A stretch of 64,000 nt of DNA from Flaviflexus ciconiae (GTDB lineage: Bacteria; Actinomycetota; Actinomycetes; Actinomycetales; Actinomycetaceae). A program made the translations under genes and the position numbers. The notes beneath the pieces are model-generated. The model saw only the letters and a list, made by a program, of their open reading frames with translations, did no database searches and was not told the DNA's origin. Of this stretch, positions 29,766-38,036 are shown piece by piece (the first letter of the stretch is position 1; the number at the start of each line of letters is the position of its first letter). Location of the stretch: contig NZ_CP034593.1 of the NCBI RefSeq assembly GCF_003971195.1, positions 1,178,001 through 1,242,000 on the forward strand, given 5' to 3'.

Positions 29766-30323
29766 ATGAATATCTCACTGACCCGCATGGATCCAGCCGG
29801 ATCGGATCGAGAAGCACTCATGAGCTTTATGACAGCGAATGAGTTCCCGTTTCACATGCGCCCACGGCCCTCGGCCTCCCAGGTTGCAAGCTCTATCGAA
29901 GACGGTTCTTTCGATGATGAGGACACGACAACGTACTGGATTGAGCATTCTGAGCTGGGTCGAATTGGGACACTTGCCCTTGAGGACCTCACCGACCCCA
30001 CTCCCCTTTTCGACCTTCGGCTCGACTCAAAGTTCCGCGGCCGCGGGCTCGGAACCGGCGTTCTCCGTGCCGCAACCGATCATGTCTTTAAGACAATGGA
30101 CGTCAACCGCTTCGAGGGACAGACTCGGGAGGACAACATTGCCATGAGGGCGGTGTTCCTCAAGTCGGGTTGGGTGAAGGAAGCCCACTACCGGGAGGGC
30201 TGGCCCGTTGACGGTGGCACACCCGTTGCTTCCGTTGCCTACGCGATCTTGAGGCGTGACTGGGAGAACGGCACCTTAACTCCCGTGCCGTGGGATGACT
30301 TCACGATTGACAGGGCACCCTAG
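29766..30323 (+). CDS. GNAT-family N-acetyltransferase (RimJ-like)
   Basis: 185 residues. FDLRLDSKFRGRGLGTGVLRAATDHVF is the acetyl-CoA-binding motif A. MDVNRFEGQTREDNIAMRAVFLKSGWVKEAHYREGW is the motif B/C region typical of RimJ/RimL-like enzymes. The acceptor may be a protein N-terminus or a small molecule. GGAGGAACACT sits right before ATG 29766. The APH-like gene follows after 29 bases, probably in the same transcript. Confidence 0.85.
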   Translation: MNISLTRMDPAGSDREALMSFMTANEFPFHMRPRPSASQVASSIEDGSFDDEDTTTYWIEHSELGRIGTLALEDLTDPTPLFDLRLDSKFRGRGLGTGVLRAATDHVFKTMDVNRFEGQTREDNIAMRAVFLKSGWVKEAHYREGWPVDGGTPVASVAYAILRRDWENGTLTPVPWDDFTIDRAP

Positions 30324-30352
30324 CTTTTCACTGCGGGGCTAGGGTGGTGTCA

Positions 30353-31315
30353 ATGACTATCGAGATCCCACCCTCTTTTGCAGAGCTGCTTTCTAACAGG
30401 CACGCTGATCCTCTTCTCACGCGCGAATTTCCACGTCATGGGACGAGCGGGACGGAGTGGCTCGAAGCGTTACCGAGGCTCCTCACGAAGGCTCTCAACC
30501 GTTGGGAGCTGACAGTCGATGACGCAGATCCCGGCTATATCCGCACCGGCAACACCGCCGTTGTCATCGACGTTCTGAAAGGCAAAAAGCCCGCGGTATT
30601 GAAGTTAAGTTGGCCGTTCATGGAGGGAGCTTTCGAGCACCTGGCGCTACGCGAGTGGGACGGCGTGGGAGCGGTTCGTCTCGAGGCCGCCGAGCCACGC
30701 GACTATGCGTTGCTTTTGGAACGCCTCGATCATCGGCGGAGCCTTGCCGGGGAATCGATTCTTGACGCCTGCGAGGTGATAGGAACGCTGATCAACACTC
30801 TCGACCGGCCCGCCTCCCCGAAGTTCCAGACCATCGCGGGGCGCTCAAAGCGATGGGAGGATGAGTTCGCGGGCGAACATCCTCGGGTGCCGAGAAGGCT
30901 CCTCACCCAGGCAGGCTCTCACCTGAAGGACCTTGTTGCGGACCTCAAGGATGAAACGGTCGATGGAACGAGACTCATCCACACCGACCTGCACGACACG
31001 AATGTTCTTACCCCTCTGGAGCCAGGTCGCGGGAACTGGCTAGCCATTGATCCTCAAGCGGTTGCGGGGGAACCGGCCTTCGCCGTCGCACCCATGGTGT
31101 GGAACCGAGCGGAGGAAACGGCTCACTCCTACAATGCACGCAACCACGTTCGCATGCGAGCCGACATTATTTCGGACGTCGCCGGGCTCGACGAAGAACG
31201 CGTGCGGGTATGGACGTTTGTGCGCCTCGTTCAGAACGCGGTGTGGGCGGCGAATGAGAATGACGAGGATGGGCTGACCCGCTACATTTTCCTCGCGAAA
31301 ATGTTTGCGCAGTAA
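30353..31315 (+). CDS. aminoglycoside/hydroxyurea 6-phosphotransferase-like kinase
   Basis: 320 residues of the APH(6)/hydroxyurea kinase family. RTGNTAVVIDVLKGKKPAVLKLSW is the nucleotide-binding region with the conserved Lys. LIHTDLHDTNVL holds the catalytic Asp and the metal-binding Asn, and WLAIDPQAVAGEPAFAVAPMVWNR the second metal Asp. Family members phosphorylate streptomycin or hydroxyurea. Resistance is only inferred, and chromosomal copies often have another role. AGGGTGG is five bases before ATG 30353. Confidence 0.82.
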   Translation: MTIEIPPSFAELLSNRHADPLLTREFPRHGTSGTEWLEALPRLLTKALNRWELTVDDADPGYIRTGNTAVVIDVLKGKKPAVLKLSWPFMEGAFEHLALREWDGVGAVRLEAAEPRDYALLLERLDHRRSLAGESILDACEVIGTLINTLDRPASPKFQTIAGRSKRWEDEFAGEHPRVPRRLLTQAGSHLKDLVADLKDETVDGTRLIHTDLHDTNVLTPLEPGRGNWLAIDPQAVAGEPAFAVAPMVWNRAEETAHSYNARNHVRMRADIISDVAGLDEERVRVWTFVRLVQNAVWAANENDEDGLTRYIFLAKMFAQ

Positions 31316-31457
31316 TTGGGCAAGAGCCCCAGGACTAACAGGGGAACCCGAAACCACGCAAGGAAGCTGAGGCCCACCGAGCGTGCCACGCGACCATGGG
31401 AACTCCCAACTTGACCGACTTGAGTAAATTCCGTGGATCTTTATGCAGGTCGTGAGG

Positions 31458-31485
31458 TTACACCGGTGCGTTTGGCGTTTATGCT
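31458..31485 (+). promoter_or_regulatory. promoter of leaderless DUF1206 gene
   Basis: TTACAC (31458-31463) and TATGCT (31480-31485) are 16 bases apart. The ATG at 31492 lies seven bases after the -10 box with no ribosome site, so the message is probably leaderless. Confidence 0.5.
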
Positions 31486-31491
31486 GTGACT

Positions 31492-32340
31492 ATGAATACG
31501 CCTTCGGGAAAGAAGACTGTCAATCACGTTACCGGTACCGCGCGCGGCGCCGCGTCCGAAGCAAAGAACAGCAAGTGGTTCGAGTACGTAGCCCGGATTG
31601 GGTACGTCATGACCGGCCTTATCCACGCAATGATCGGATGGATCTGCCTGCGGCTCGGGCTGACGGGCGACTCGGGTGAGTCCGCGGACCAGTCGGGCGC
31701 AATCGGGGCTTTTGCCGACGCTCCCGGTGGTGCGGCGCTTCTCTTTATCGGCGGTGTTGCCATGGCAGCACTGGCACTTACCCACGTGCTGGATGTTTTC
31801 TACGGAAGCGGCCGCCGCTCAAAGAAAAAGGCCTCCGGAATCATCAAGGCCATCTCCAAAGCAGTCATGTACGCGGTGCTCGCCTACACCTCGATCCAGT
31901 TTGCTCTGGGCGACTCTTCGGACTCGGGTGACTCGGCGGAGAGCGCTGCCGAGCCATTCCTCAGTAGCCCAACCGGCAAGGCAATCGTCATTAGCGTTGG
32001 TGTCATCATCATCATTGTTGGCCTCTATCACGTGTACAAGGGCATTTCCCGCAAGTTCCACCAGGACTTGAGCCCCTCCGGGGACCGACAGATCGGCCAG
32101 CTCATCGACAAGACGGGCCTCGTCGGTTACGTCGCAAAAGGCATTGCCCTCATGGGTGTCGGTGCGATGGTCATGTGGGCAGGTTTCACTGCCGACGCCG
32201 ACAAGGCACGCGGACTCGATGCTGCCTTTAAGGAAGCCCTCGACCTTCCCGGCGGCGGTATTGCCCTTGCCGCTATCGGCATCGGATTCATCCTGTACGG
32301 CATCTATTCGGCGCTGAGGGCGAAATACCAGGAAATGTGA
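31492..32340 (+). CDS. DUF1206 membrane protein
   Basis: 282 residues with six membrane helices in three repeated pairs, each with a conserved G-Y/K-x-A/T-K-G motif: ARIGYVMTGLIHAMIGW, SKAVMYAVLAYTSIQF and GLVGYVAKGIALMGVGAM. This triplicated pattern is DUF1206, a common actinobacterial family of unknown function. ATG 31492 is preferred over the GTG two codons earlier because it lies at the expected transcription start. Confidence 0.88.
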   Translation: MNTPSGKKTVNHVTGTARGAASEAKNSKWFEYVARIGYVMTGLIHAMIGWICLRLGLTGDSGESADQSGAIGAFADAPGGAALLFIGGVAMAALALTHVLDVFYGSGRRSKKKASGIIKAISKAVMYAVLAYTSIQFALGDSSDSGDSAESAAEPFLSSPTGKAIVISVGVIIIIVGLYHVYKGISRKFHQDLSPSGDRQIGQLIDKTGLVGYVAKGIALMGVGAMVMWAGFTADADKARGLDAAFKEALDLPGGGIALAAIGIGFILYGIYSALRAKYQEM

Positions 32341-32364
32341 GTCTGGCGGAAGACTCCAACCCAA

Positions 32365-32432
32365 GCCGAGAAGACCTCCGGAATGATGGTGGCGGTAGCC
32401 CACGCGCTTCCGGAGGTCTTCCCCGTCTCGGC
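32365..32432 (+). terminator. terminator after DUF1206 gene
   Basis: A 13-bp stem AAGACCTCCGGAA/TTCCGGAGGTCTT (32371-32383 and 32408-32420) with outer arms GCCGAG/CTCGGC. It lies about 25 bases after the stop. Confidence 0.7.
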
Positions 32433-32452
32433 CGTTAACGATCACTCACGGA

Positions 32453-32887
32453 CCCGATAGCTCAACGGATGAATCAACCAGAACAACTGTTTGCACCGCC
32501 TCCCCATCCTCGGAGGAAATGGGCGCAGAGCTTTCTCCGACGGAATCGAGTTTCCTCATCACCTCGACAACTCGAGTGATCTCACCAAGCGCCCCTCGCC
32601 AAAAGCCCCAGTGTCAGAAACGATGAATTACACCCGGGATATCGTCCGAGTCACAGTAGTCACTGGACAGTCTGCTGACGGCTGCCGATTTTACTGACAG
32701 TCGCCGATTCCGATGACGCAGGCAGGCGGGCGCTCAGGTTTTTCGATGACGCCTCGGAGACACGGCCGAACGGCGGGCCGCCGAAACCTGCCGCACCAAT
32801 CTAGACGAGTACCATGAGTGCGGGGAGGAAGAGCCTTAGCAGGCGGCTCTTCTTCCGGTGTCAGGAGATTGGTGTTTAGTCAATGTC
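32453..32887 (-). pseudogene. N-terminal remnant of an MMPL transporter
   Basis: The minus strand translates to KKSRLLRLFLPALMVLV, stop, IGAAGFGGPPFGRVSE and SESATVS, then in another frame DSDDIPGV, and ends with VDSSVELS. The intact MMPL gene at 35140-37401 has the matching KKSRLLRVFLPAM, GLGGPLFGRISE, SESATVS, DSDDIPGV and DSSVELS in the same order. The homologous stretch ends at about 32453, after roughly the first 150 codons. Several stops and shifts make it non-functional. It is divergent from the MarR gene at 32970, as the intact copy is from its own MarR gene. Confidence 0.8.
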
Positions 32888-32940
32888 GCAGTCATGGTCA
32901 AGCGAACCCTCTACGCCAAATCTTAGTAGCCTCAACAAAA

Positions 32941-32957
32941 ACTACACAAGGTGTAAT
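32941..32957. promoter_or_regulatory. MarR operator candidate 1
   Basis: ACTACAC-AAG-GTGTAAT, an imperfect palindrome 12 bases before the MarR start at 32970. The same two arms, with a different middle triplet, occur at 37448-37464 before the second MarR gene. The site overlaps a TTGTGT -35 on the minus strand and a TAATAAT on the plus strand. Confidence 0.7.
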
Positions 32958-32969
32958 AATAGGGGAACC

Positions 32970-33536
32970 GTGAACGACAAGTCTCCACAATCTGCCAAAC
33001 CTTCCGGAATGTTCAGCCTCCGAGCAAACAGTCCGTCAGGGGAGCTTCTCGACCTCTCCGGCCTGGAAGAAGAGGACATTGAACAGATTTCAGCTCTCAT
33101 GAATTCGCTCGGAAATCTGAGAGAAGCCGAGCGCCGGGTTTCGGAAGCCTCGGCCACCTACATGGCGCTGAACGAGACGGACATGAGGGCGTTGCATTTC
33201 CTCATCGTGTGCGAGAACCTCGAACAAGACGTCACGGCATCGAGCATTACTCGCCACCTCCGAGTCTCCCCCGCCACGACCACAAAGTTGCTCGACCGAC
33301 TCGAAAAGGGCGGTCACATCACTCGCTCTCCACATCCCACAGACCGGCGCGCAACCACAATCCACATCACTCGCGAAACCCGAAAGGCCGCGTACGAATC
33401 CGTCGGGGCAATGCAGTCCCGGAGATTCCATGCCGCTGCCCGGCTGAACCGCGAGGAACGCGACATCGTTATCCGTTTCCTCGTGGACATGACCGAGCAG
33501 ATTGACATGAAGCACGCCGATTGGGCACAGCACTAA
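32970..33536 (+). CDS. MarR-family regulator, copy 1
   Basis: 188 residues. An extended N-terminal helix (GMFSLRANSPSGELLDLSGLEEEDIEQISALMNSL) precedes the MarR core: NETDMRALHFLIV, VTASSITRHLRVSPATTTKLLDRLEKGGHITRSPHPTDRRATTIHIT is the winged helix, with the wing DRR. The C-terminal dimer helices end in DMTEQIDMKHADWAQH. The start is GTG 32970 after AGGGGAAC; it aligns with the ATG of the second copy. It is likely an autorepressor that also controlled the divergent MMPL gene, through the palindrome at 32941. Confidence 0.87.
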   Translation: MNDKSPQSAKPSGMFSLRANSPSGELLDLSGLEEEDIEQISALMNSLGNLREAERRVSEASATYMALNETDMRALHFLIVCENLEQDVTASSITRHLRVSPATTTKLLDRLEKGGHITRSPHPTDRRATTIHITRETRKAAYESVGAMQSRRFHAAARLNREERDIVIRFLVDMTEQIDMKHADWAQH

Positions 33537-33538
33537 GT

Positions 33539-33560
33539 ACCGCATTGCGCGCAATGCGGT
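33539..33560. repeat. 22-bp perfect palindrome after MarR copy 1
   Basis: ACCGCATTGC GC GCAATGCGGT is fully self-complementary and begins three bases after the MarR stop. As a hairpin it may terminate transcription. 33561-33888 holds no recognisable gene. Confidence 0.55.
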
Positions 33561-33888
33561 GCAGCACCTCGACATACAACGACGTAGTGCCTTCGACACA
33601 CCGCAACGTAGCCGGTTGGGCCCGTTGCCGAGTAAAGGCCATGATCTGCCCCGCCTAAGGGTTAACGGACACAACCCTCGAACGCAGAAACTCACCTGAT
33701 TCGAGCATCGTCGAGAACCATGGCCACGGAACGTGAGGCCCTAGCCCCGACACTGATCCGCGCGCACGTCCGAATCGGCACTAATGGACACGTGTTCACA
33801 ACATCATGGAAACGTGCCGTTAACCACGCGGAGGTTACGACTCTATTGAGTGGTTTCATCCATAAGTCGGTTCGACTGACAGGAAGAT

Positions 33889-34760
33889 GTGCCCACGAGG
33901 AAGAAACGAGCAATTTTATCGGTACCACTGCTCGTGGCGGGCCTTGGCGCATGCGGGAGCGACAACGAAGACGATTCCGCACCAGATAGTTCTGGAAAGT
34001 CCACGGTTTCATCCGATGACGCGAGCGCCGATAATGGTGAAGAAAACACTAGTGATGATGCCTCAGAGGATGAAACCGCGTCAGCGGACACGTCGAAATG
34101 AATGCCAGCATTCGATGCGGTTTTTGAGCTCGATGCCGAGGCTTTCTATGACGTGATGGCGGAGTCAGTTGGCAACAAGACTGCGATCCTCTCCGATAGG
34201 GCAAGTTTCACCTGCCCCTACAGGCCGAACTCGAGCACCAGCCTGGTGGGTACGACTTCTTTGCAAGCGACCCGGAGGTCAGGGACAATCTGGAATTCAG
34301 GATCACTGACCACGGCGACTACTATTCGGGGAACTCTGGGACACCGAACGCGACAGGTCACTTGAAGACTTCCAGCTAACCACTGGCAGGTACGGCGAAA
34401 TCACCATCCCGGACCGTAGCGGCACCGTCACGCTGTCAATGCCGTACGAAACCGATGTCGTTCTCAACGACGGCCTTCCGCTCAAGATGGAAAAGCGGCG
34501 ATTATGAAAATTGTCGCTTCGTTTACATGATCGACGGCCTGCCGTACGGCGACCACTAGCTCGCGCTCACCGATTATCCCGTCGATTTCGCAGAAAACTC
34601 CGCCGTCGAGTTCTCGGTTGGCTCCAGCGGCACGGCCACCTGCCCAGCGGCGCAGCCGGACCCGATGGCGCAACTCACGCAGGCAAACCAGATGCTCGAG
34701 CTGGGGCTTATCAACGCACAGGACCACGAGGCCGTCAAGAAGAAGGCCGTCGGACTGTAG
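33889..34760 (+). pseudogene. decayed lipoprotein gene
   Basis: Starts at GTG 33889 with a lipoprotein signal, SVPLLVAGLGACGSDNEDD (lipobox cysteine near residue 22), and an acidic Ser/Asp linker. A TGA interrupts at 34099. The frame goes on as MPAFDAVFELDAEAFYDVMAES, shifts to YDFFASDPEVRDNLEFRITDHGDYY, then GRYGEITIPDRSGTVTLSMPYETDVVLNDGLPLKM, then SGDYENCRFVYMIDGLPYGDH, stop, and ends with the helical AQLTQANQMLELGLINAQDHEAVKKKAVGL at 34760. At least two stops and two frameshifts are present, so this is real decay. The ligand of the ancestor is unknown. It lies between the two MMPL/MarR copies. Confidence 0.7.
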
Positions 34761-34890
34761 TCACTCAGCCAGTCGTCACTCGAGCTGGATCCTCAAAGTC
34801 TTGCAGCCCAGAAGTGAAATCACCACTGCCCCGACAAGTGCACAGGAATCAATGCAGTTGTCTGGGCAGTGAGCACTGTAGATACTCCGC

Positions 34891-35105
34891 TTAAACCGAT
34901 GGCCAACCGGCTTTACGAAGCCACTTGAATCCATCGAGGAGAATGTCGAGAACGAAACCGAACGCTGCATCGAGGTCACATCCGCGACTCGCACCCGATG
35001 CCATTGTCGCCTTGCGAACCATTGCAGGGTACTGCCGTCCGAACACCAACATCGCAACCTCCCGCTCCCCCGAATCCTCGGACCCCTCAGCTGTCGCTCG
35101 CTAAG
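34891..35105 (-). pseudogene. probable TetR C-terminal remnant
   Basis: A minus-strand frame open from about 35105 to the TAA at 34891 ends with REVAMLVFGRQYPAMV..DLDAAFGFVLDILLDGFKWLRKAG. The FGFVLDILLDGFKWL helix is typical of the last helix of TetR-family regulators. No DNA-binding domain and no plausible start are present. Identification rests on this short helix pattern and is tentative. Confidence 0.4.
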
Positions 35106-35139
35106 GTCCGGTTACCCGGTTGAGTGACAACCCGTGGGG

Positions 35140-37401
35140 TCAGACTCGGCTGACGTGACCGTTCTGACCATCCGTGCGGAGTTCATCGTCCTGCTCATCC
35201 TTCGTGAGTTCAGCAGCTTGTCCATCGTCTCTGGAGAGCTTGGAAGGCCACCAGATTTTCTTACCAATGTCCAGGCTCAGGGCCGGGACCAGCAGTGTTC
35301 TCACGACGAAGGTGTCGAGGAGGACGCCGAAGGCCACAATGAATGCGAGCTGGAACAGGAAGAGGATCGGAATAACGGCGAGTGCCGCGAACGTGGCAGC
35401 AAGGACCAGGCCCGCAGAGGTAATGACCGTACCCGTCACCGCAAGGCCCCGGACAATGCCTTCCCGGGTTCCATGACGGAGCGATTCTTCCCGAACTCGT
35501 GTCATGAGGAAGATCGTGTAGTCGATGGAGAGCGCCACGAGGAATACGAAGGCATAGAGGGGAACAGCCGGGTCCGCTCCGGGGAAGTCGAGGATCTCGT
35601 TGAAGACAATCGCGGAGACACCCATAGCCGTGCCGAATGACAGGAGAGTTGTCAGCACCAGCAGGATTGGGGCAACGATTGCTCTCAAAAGCAGCATGAG
35701 GATGACAAGAATGACAACGAGGACAAGCGGGATGATGAGCTGTCGGTCCTCAATTGACGTTGTGATCGTATCCAGGTTCGTCGCGGACGGCCCGCCGACG
35801 AGCGCACCGGGAGCAGCTTCAGACAGACCTTCCCTGATGTCGACAATTGCATCAAGAGCCGCACGTTCATCGGCCGGATAGGACAGTGTCGCCTGGAGCA
35901 GAACGTTACCCTCGACAACTGTCGGGTCCGGTGCCGGAGCCTCGGGTCCTCCCGTGGACTGAATGCCATCCTGGTTGATCGGCGCCTGCCCGCCGGGCCC
36001 ATCCACCGCGCTAATCGTGACGGAATCTACTCCTTCAGTCTCCTCAAGGACGCGCACGGCCTCGTCTAGGTTTCCTTCCGGCACAAGGATCGTGGCGGGG
36101 CTACCGGAGCCAGCCGTGAACTTCTCGGACAGAACTTCCTGACCATCGCGCGCTTCCGAGGCCGTGAGGACCAGTTCGGTTTCGGCAACGCCATCAGCTC
36201 GCAGTTGCGTGACGCCGGCAGCGCCAACGGCAAGAACAATGAGAGTGACGATCCAGATCGGGCGGGGACGGCGCTCAACCCAGCGAACAGTCCGGCCCCA
36301 CACACCCGTCGACTTGACGTGATCCTCGCCGACAGAATCCGGGTCGTAGTGGGGAACGCGAGGCCAGAACGCACGCCTACCGAGCAGACCCAGAAGGGCC
36401 GGAAGAAGGGTCAGAGCAGACAGAATCGAAACAATGATTCCAATCGAGGCAACGGGGCCAAGAACAGAATTGGACTCCAGGTCGGACAGGAGGAGCATGA
36501 GAAGGCCGGCAATAACGGTGCCGCCGGACGCAACAACCGGTTCAATAGTTGCCCGCCACGCCTTCTTCGTGGCCTCCCAACGATCTTCATTCACCGCAAG
36601 TTCCTCACGGTACCTGGCAACGTAGAGAAGTGAATAGTCGGTCGAGGCACCGATGACAAGGATGAAGAGAATGCCCTGGACCTGGCCATTGAGGAGGAAC
36701 GCTCCCCAGTTCGCGAGGTTCCACACCACGAGAAGCGCACCGCATAGGGCGACAAGGCTCGTCATGAGAACAGCGGCGGGAAGAATCAGGGATCGGTAGA
36801 CAACAAGAAGGATGACGAGGACAGCAGCGAATGCGACCGCAAGGAGAAGACCGTCGACTCCGGCGAAGGCCGCACTGAGGTCGGTTGCGAGCCCAGCCGG
36901 GCCAGTTACATAGGACGTCATACCGTCCGGCAGCTCGCTATCCAGGACACCCTTCAGCTCGTCAACGCCGTCCGAGAGCTCAACAGATGAATCGATGGGA
37001 ACGAATACTTGGACCGCCTCACCATCCTCCGAAGGAATCGGAGGGGAAATTTCACCCGTGGAATCAAGCTGACCTAAGGAGTCGACGACTCGACCAATCT
37101 CTGCCAAATCCGCTTCATCAAGAGCACCGTTCTCCGACACGATCACAATCACACCGGGAATGTCATCGGAATCGTAGAACTCTTGCGAAGCAGTACTCAC
37201 CGTTGCCGATTCGGAATCGGCCGGCAGGTAGGCACTTTGATCATTCGAAGAGACCTCCGAAATTCGACCGAAGAGGGGCCCTCCAAGACCCGCCGCAACA
37301 ACCCACACCAGCAAGATCATTGCGGGCAGGAAAACTCGCAATAATCGCGACTTCTTAGGCCGCGTGGTCGAGGAATCGTTTTTTGACGTTGGTTTTGTCA
37401 T
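35140..37401 (-). CDS. MMPL/RND-family transporter
   Basis: 753 residues with two repeats: a membrane helix, a large outer domain, then a cluster of five helices. First half: LPAMILLVWVVAAGLGGPLFG, outer domain (about residues 45-180), then LLLAVAFAAVLVILLVVYRSLILPAAVLM and GASTDYSLLYVARYREEL with the conserved Asp-Tyr pair. Second half: IWIVTLIVLAVGAAGV, outer domain, and VALSIDYTIFLMTRVREE. This matches the YdfJ/MmpL group of RND exporters, which export lipids or drugs. It is divergent from MarR copy 2, with an operator between them, so repression by that MarR is likely. Confidence 0.9.
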   Translation of the reverse strand: MTKPTSKNDSSTTRPKKSRLLRVFLPAMILLVWVVAAGLGGPLFGRISEVSSNDQSAYLPADSESATVSTASQEFYDSDDIPGVIVIVSENGALDEADLAEIGRVVDSLGQLDSTGEISPPIPSEDGEAVQVFVPIDSSVELSDGVDELKGVLDSELPDGMTSYVTGPAGLATDLSAAFAGVDGLLLAVAFAAVLVILLVVYRSLILPAAVLMTSLVALCGALLVVWNLANWGAFLLNGQVQGILFILVIGASTDYSLLYVARYREELAVNEDRWEATKKAWRATIEPVVASGGTVIAGLLMLLLSDLESNSVLGPVASIGIIVSILSALTLLPALLGLLGRRAFWPRVPHYDPDSVGEDHVKSTGVWGRTVRWVERRPRPIWIVTLIVLAVGAAGVTQLRADGVAETELVLTASEARDGQEVLSEKFTAGSGSPATILVPEGNLDEAVRVLEETEGVDSVTISAVDGPGGQAPINQDGIQSTGGPEAPAPDPTVVEGNVLLQATLSYPADERAALDAIVDIREGLSEAAPGALVGGPSATNLDTITTSIEDRQLIIPLVLVVILVILMLLLRAIVAPILLVLTTLLSFGTAMGVSAIVFNEILDFPGADPAVPLYAFVFLVALSIDYTIFLMTRVREESLRHGTREGIVRGLAVTGTVITSAGLVLAATFAALAVIPILFLFQLAFIVAFGVLLDTFVVRTLLVPALSLDIGKKIWWPSKLSRDDGQAAELTKDEQDDELRTDGQNGHVSRV

Positions 37402-37438
37402 GATCCATTCATCCTTCTCGAAGAAAAAATTACTTCAC

Positions 37439-37466
37439 TTGTCGAACATTACACGAAGTGTAGTAA
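37439..37466 (+). promoter_or_regulatory. promoter of MarR copy 2 operon
   Basis: TTGTCG (37439-37444) and TAGTAA (37461-37466) are 16 bases apart, with the palindrome at 37448-37464 between and over them. GTGGGA precedes ATG 37477. Confidence 0.45.
37448..37464. promoter_or_regulatory. MarR operator candidate 2
   Basis: ATTACAC-GAA-GTGTAGT. Read on the minus strand it is ACTACAC-TTC-GTGTAAT, with both arms identical to the site at 32941. A repressor here would block both the MarR operon and the divergent MMPL gene. Confidence 0.75.
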
Positions 37467-37476
37467 AGTGGGAATC

Positions 37477-38036
37477 ATGGACGACACGGATTCAGATCTA
37501 GCACCCGGAATGTTCGGTCTCCGGGCCAACAGCCCGGCTGGTGAGCTCATCGACTTCTCCGGCCTTGAGGAAGAAGATATTGATCAAATCTCCCTTCTCA
37601 TGAATAGCTTGGGGAAGTTGCGGGACGCTGAACGCAGGGTGTCAGAAGCCTCTGCTTTGTACATGGAGCTGAACGAAACAGACATGAGGGCACTGCACTT
37701 CCTCATCGTCAACGAGAATCTCGGGCAGGACGTCACGGCATCAACCATTACCCGTTATTTACGAGTCTCCCCGCAACAACGACGAAGATCCTGGACCGTC
37801 TCGACAAAGGCAGTCACATTACCCGCTCCCCTCACCCAACGGATCGCCGCGCAACCACGATCCGGATCACCCCGGAAACACGCAAGGCAGCATACGAGTC
37901 CGTTGGTGCCTTACAGGCACGCAGGTTCCACGCCGCTGCCCGGCTCACCAGGAAGGAACGGAACGTCGTCATTCGCTTCCTCCAAGACATGACCGAACAG
38001 ATCGATATGAAGCACGCAGATTGGGCACACTCATGA
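37477..38036 (+). CDS. MarR-family regulator, copy 2 (one-base frameshift)
   Basis: Close paralogue of copy 1: GMFGLRANSPAGELIDFSGLEEEDIDQISLLMNSLGKLRDAERRVSEAS and NETDMRALHFLIVNENLGQDVTASTITRYLRVSP. The frame breaks at a C4 run at 37769-37772. One added C restores ATTTKILDRLDKGSHITRSPHPTDRRATTIRIT and the end DMTEQIDMKHADWAHS (186 residues). The repaired stop overlaps the acyl-CoA synthetase start in ATGA, so the regulator is the first gene of an operon with it. As read, the product would lose its winged helix. Confidence 0.82.

Noticed and set aside
30353..31315. Acquired streptomycin-resistance gene
   Set aside because: The fold is right, but no mobile element, integron or composition change surrounds it; a chromosomal kinase of unknown substrate is the safer call.
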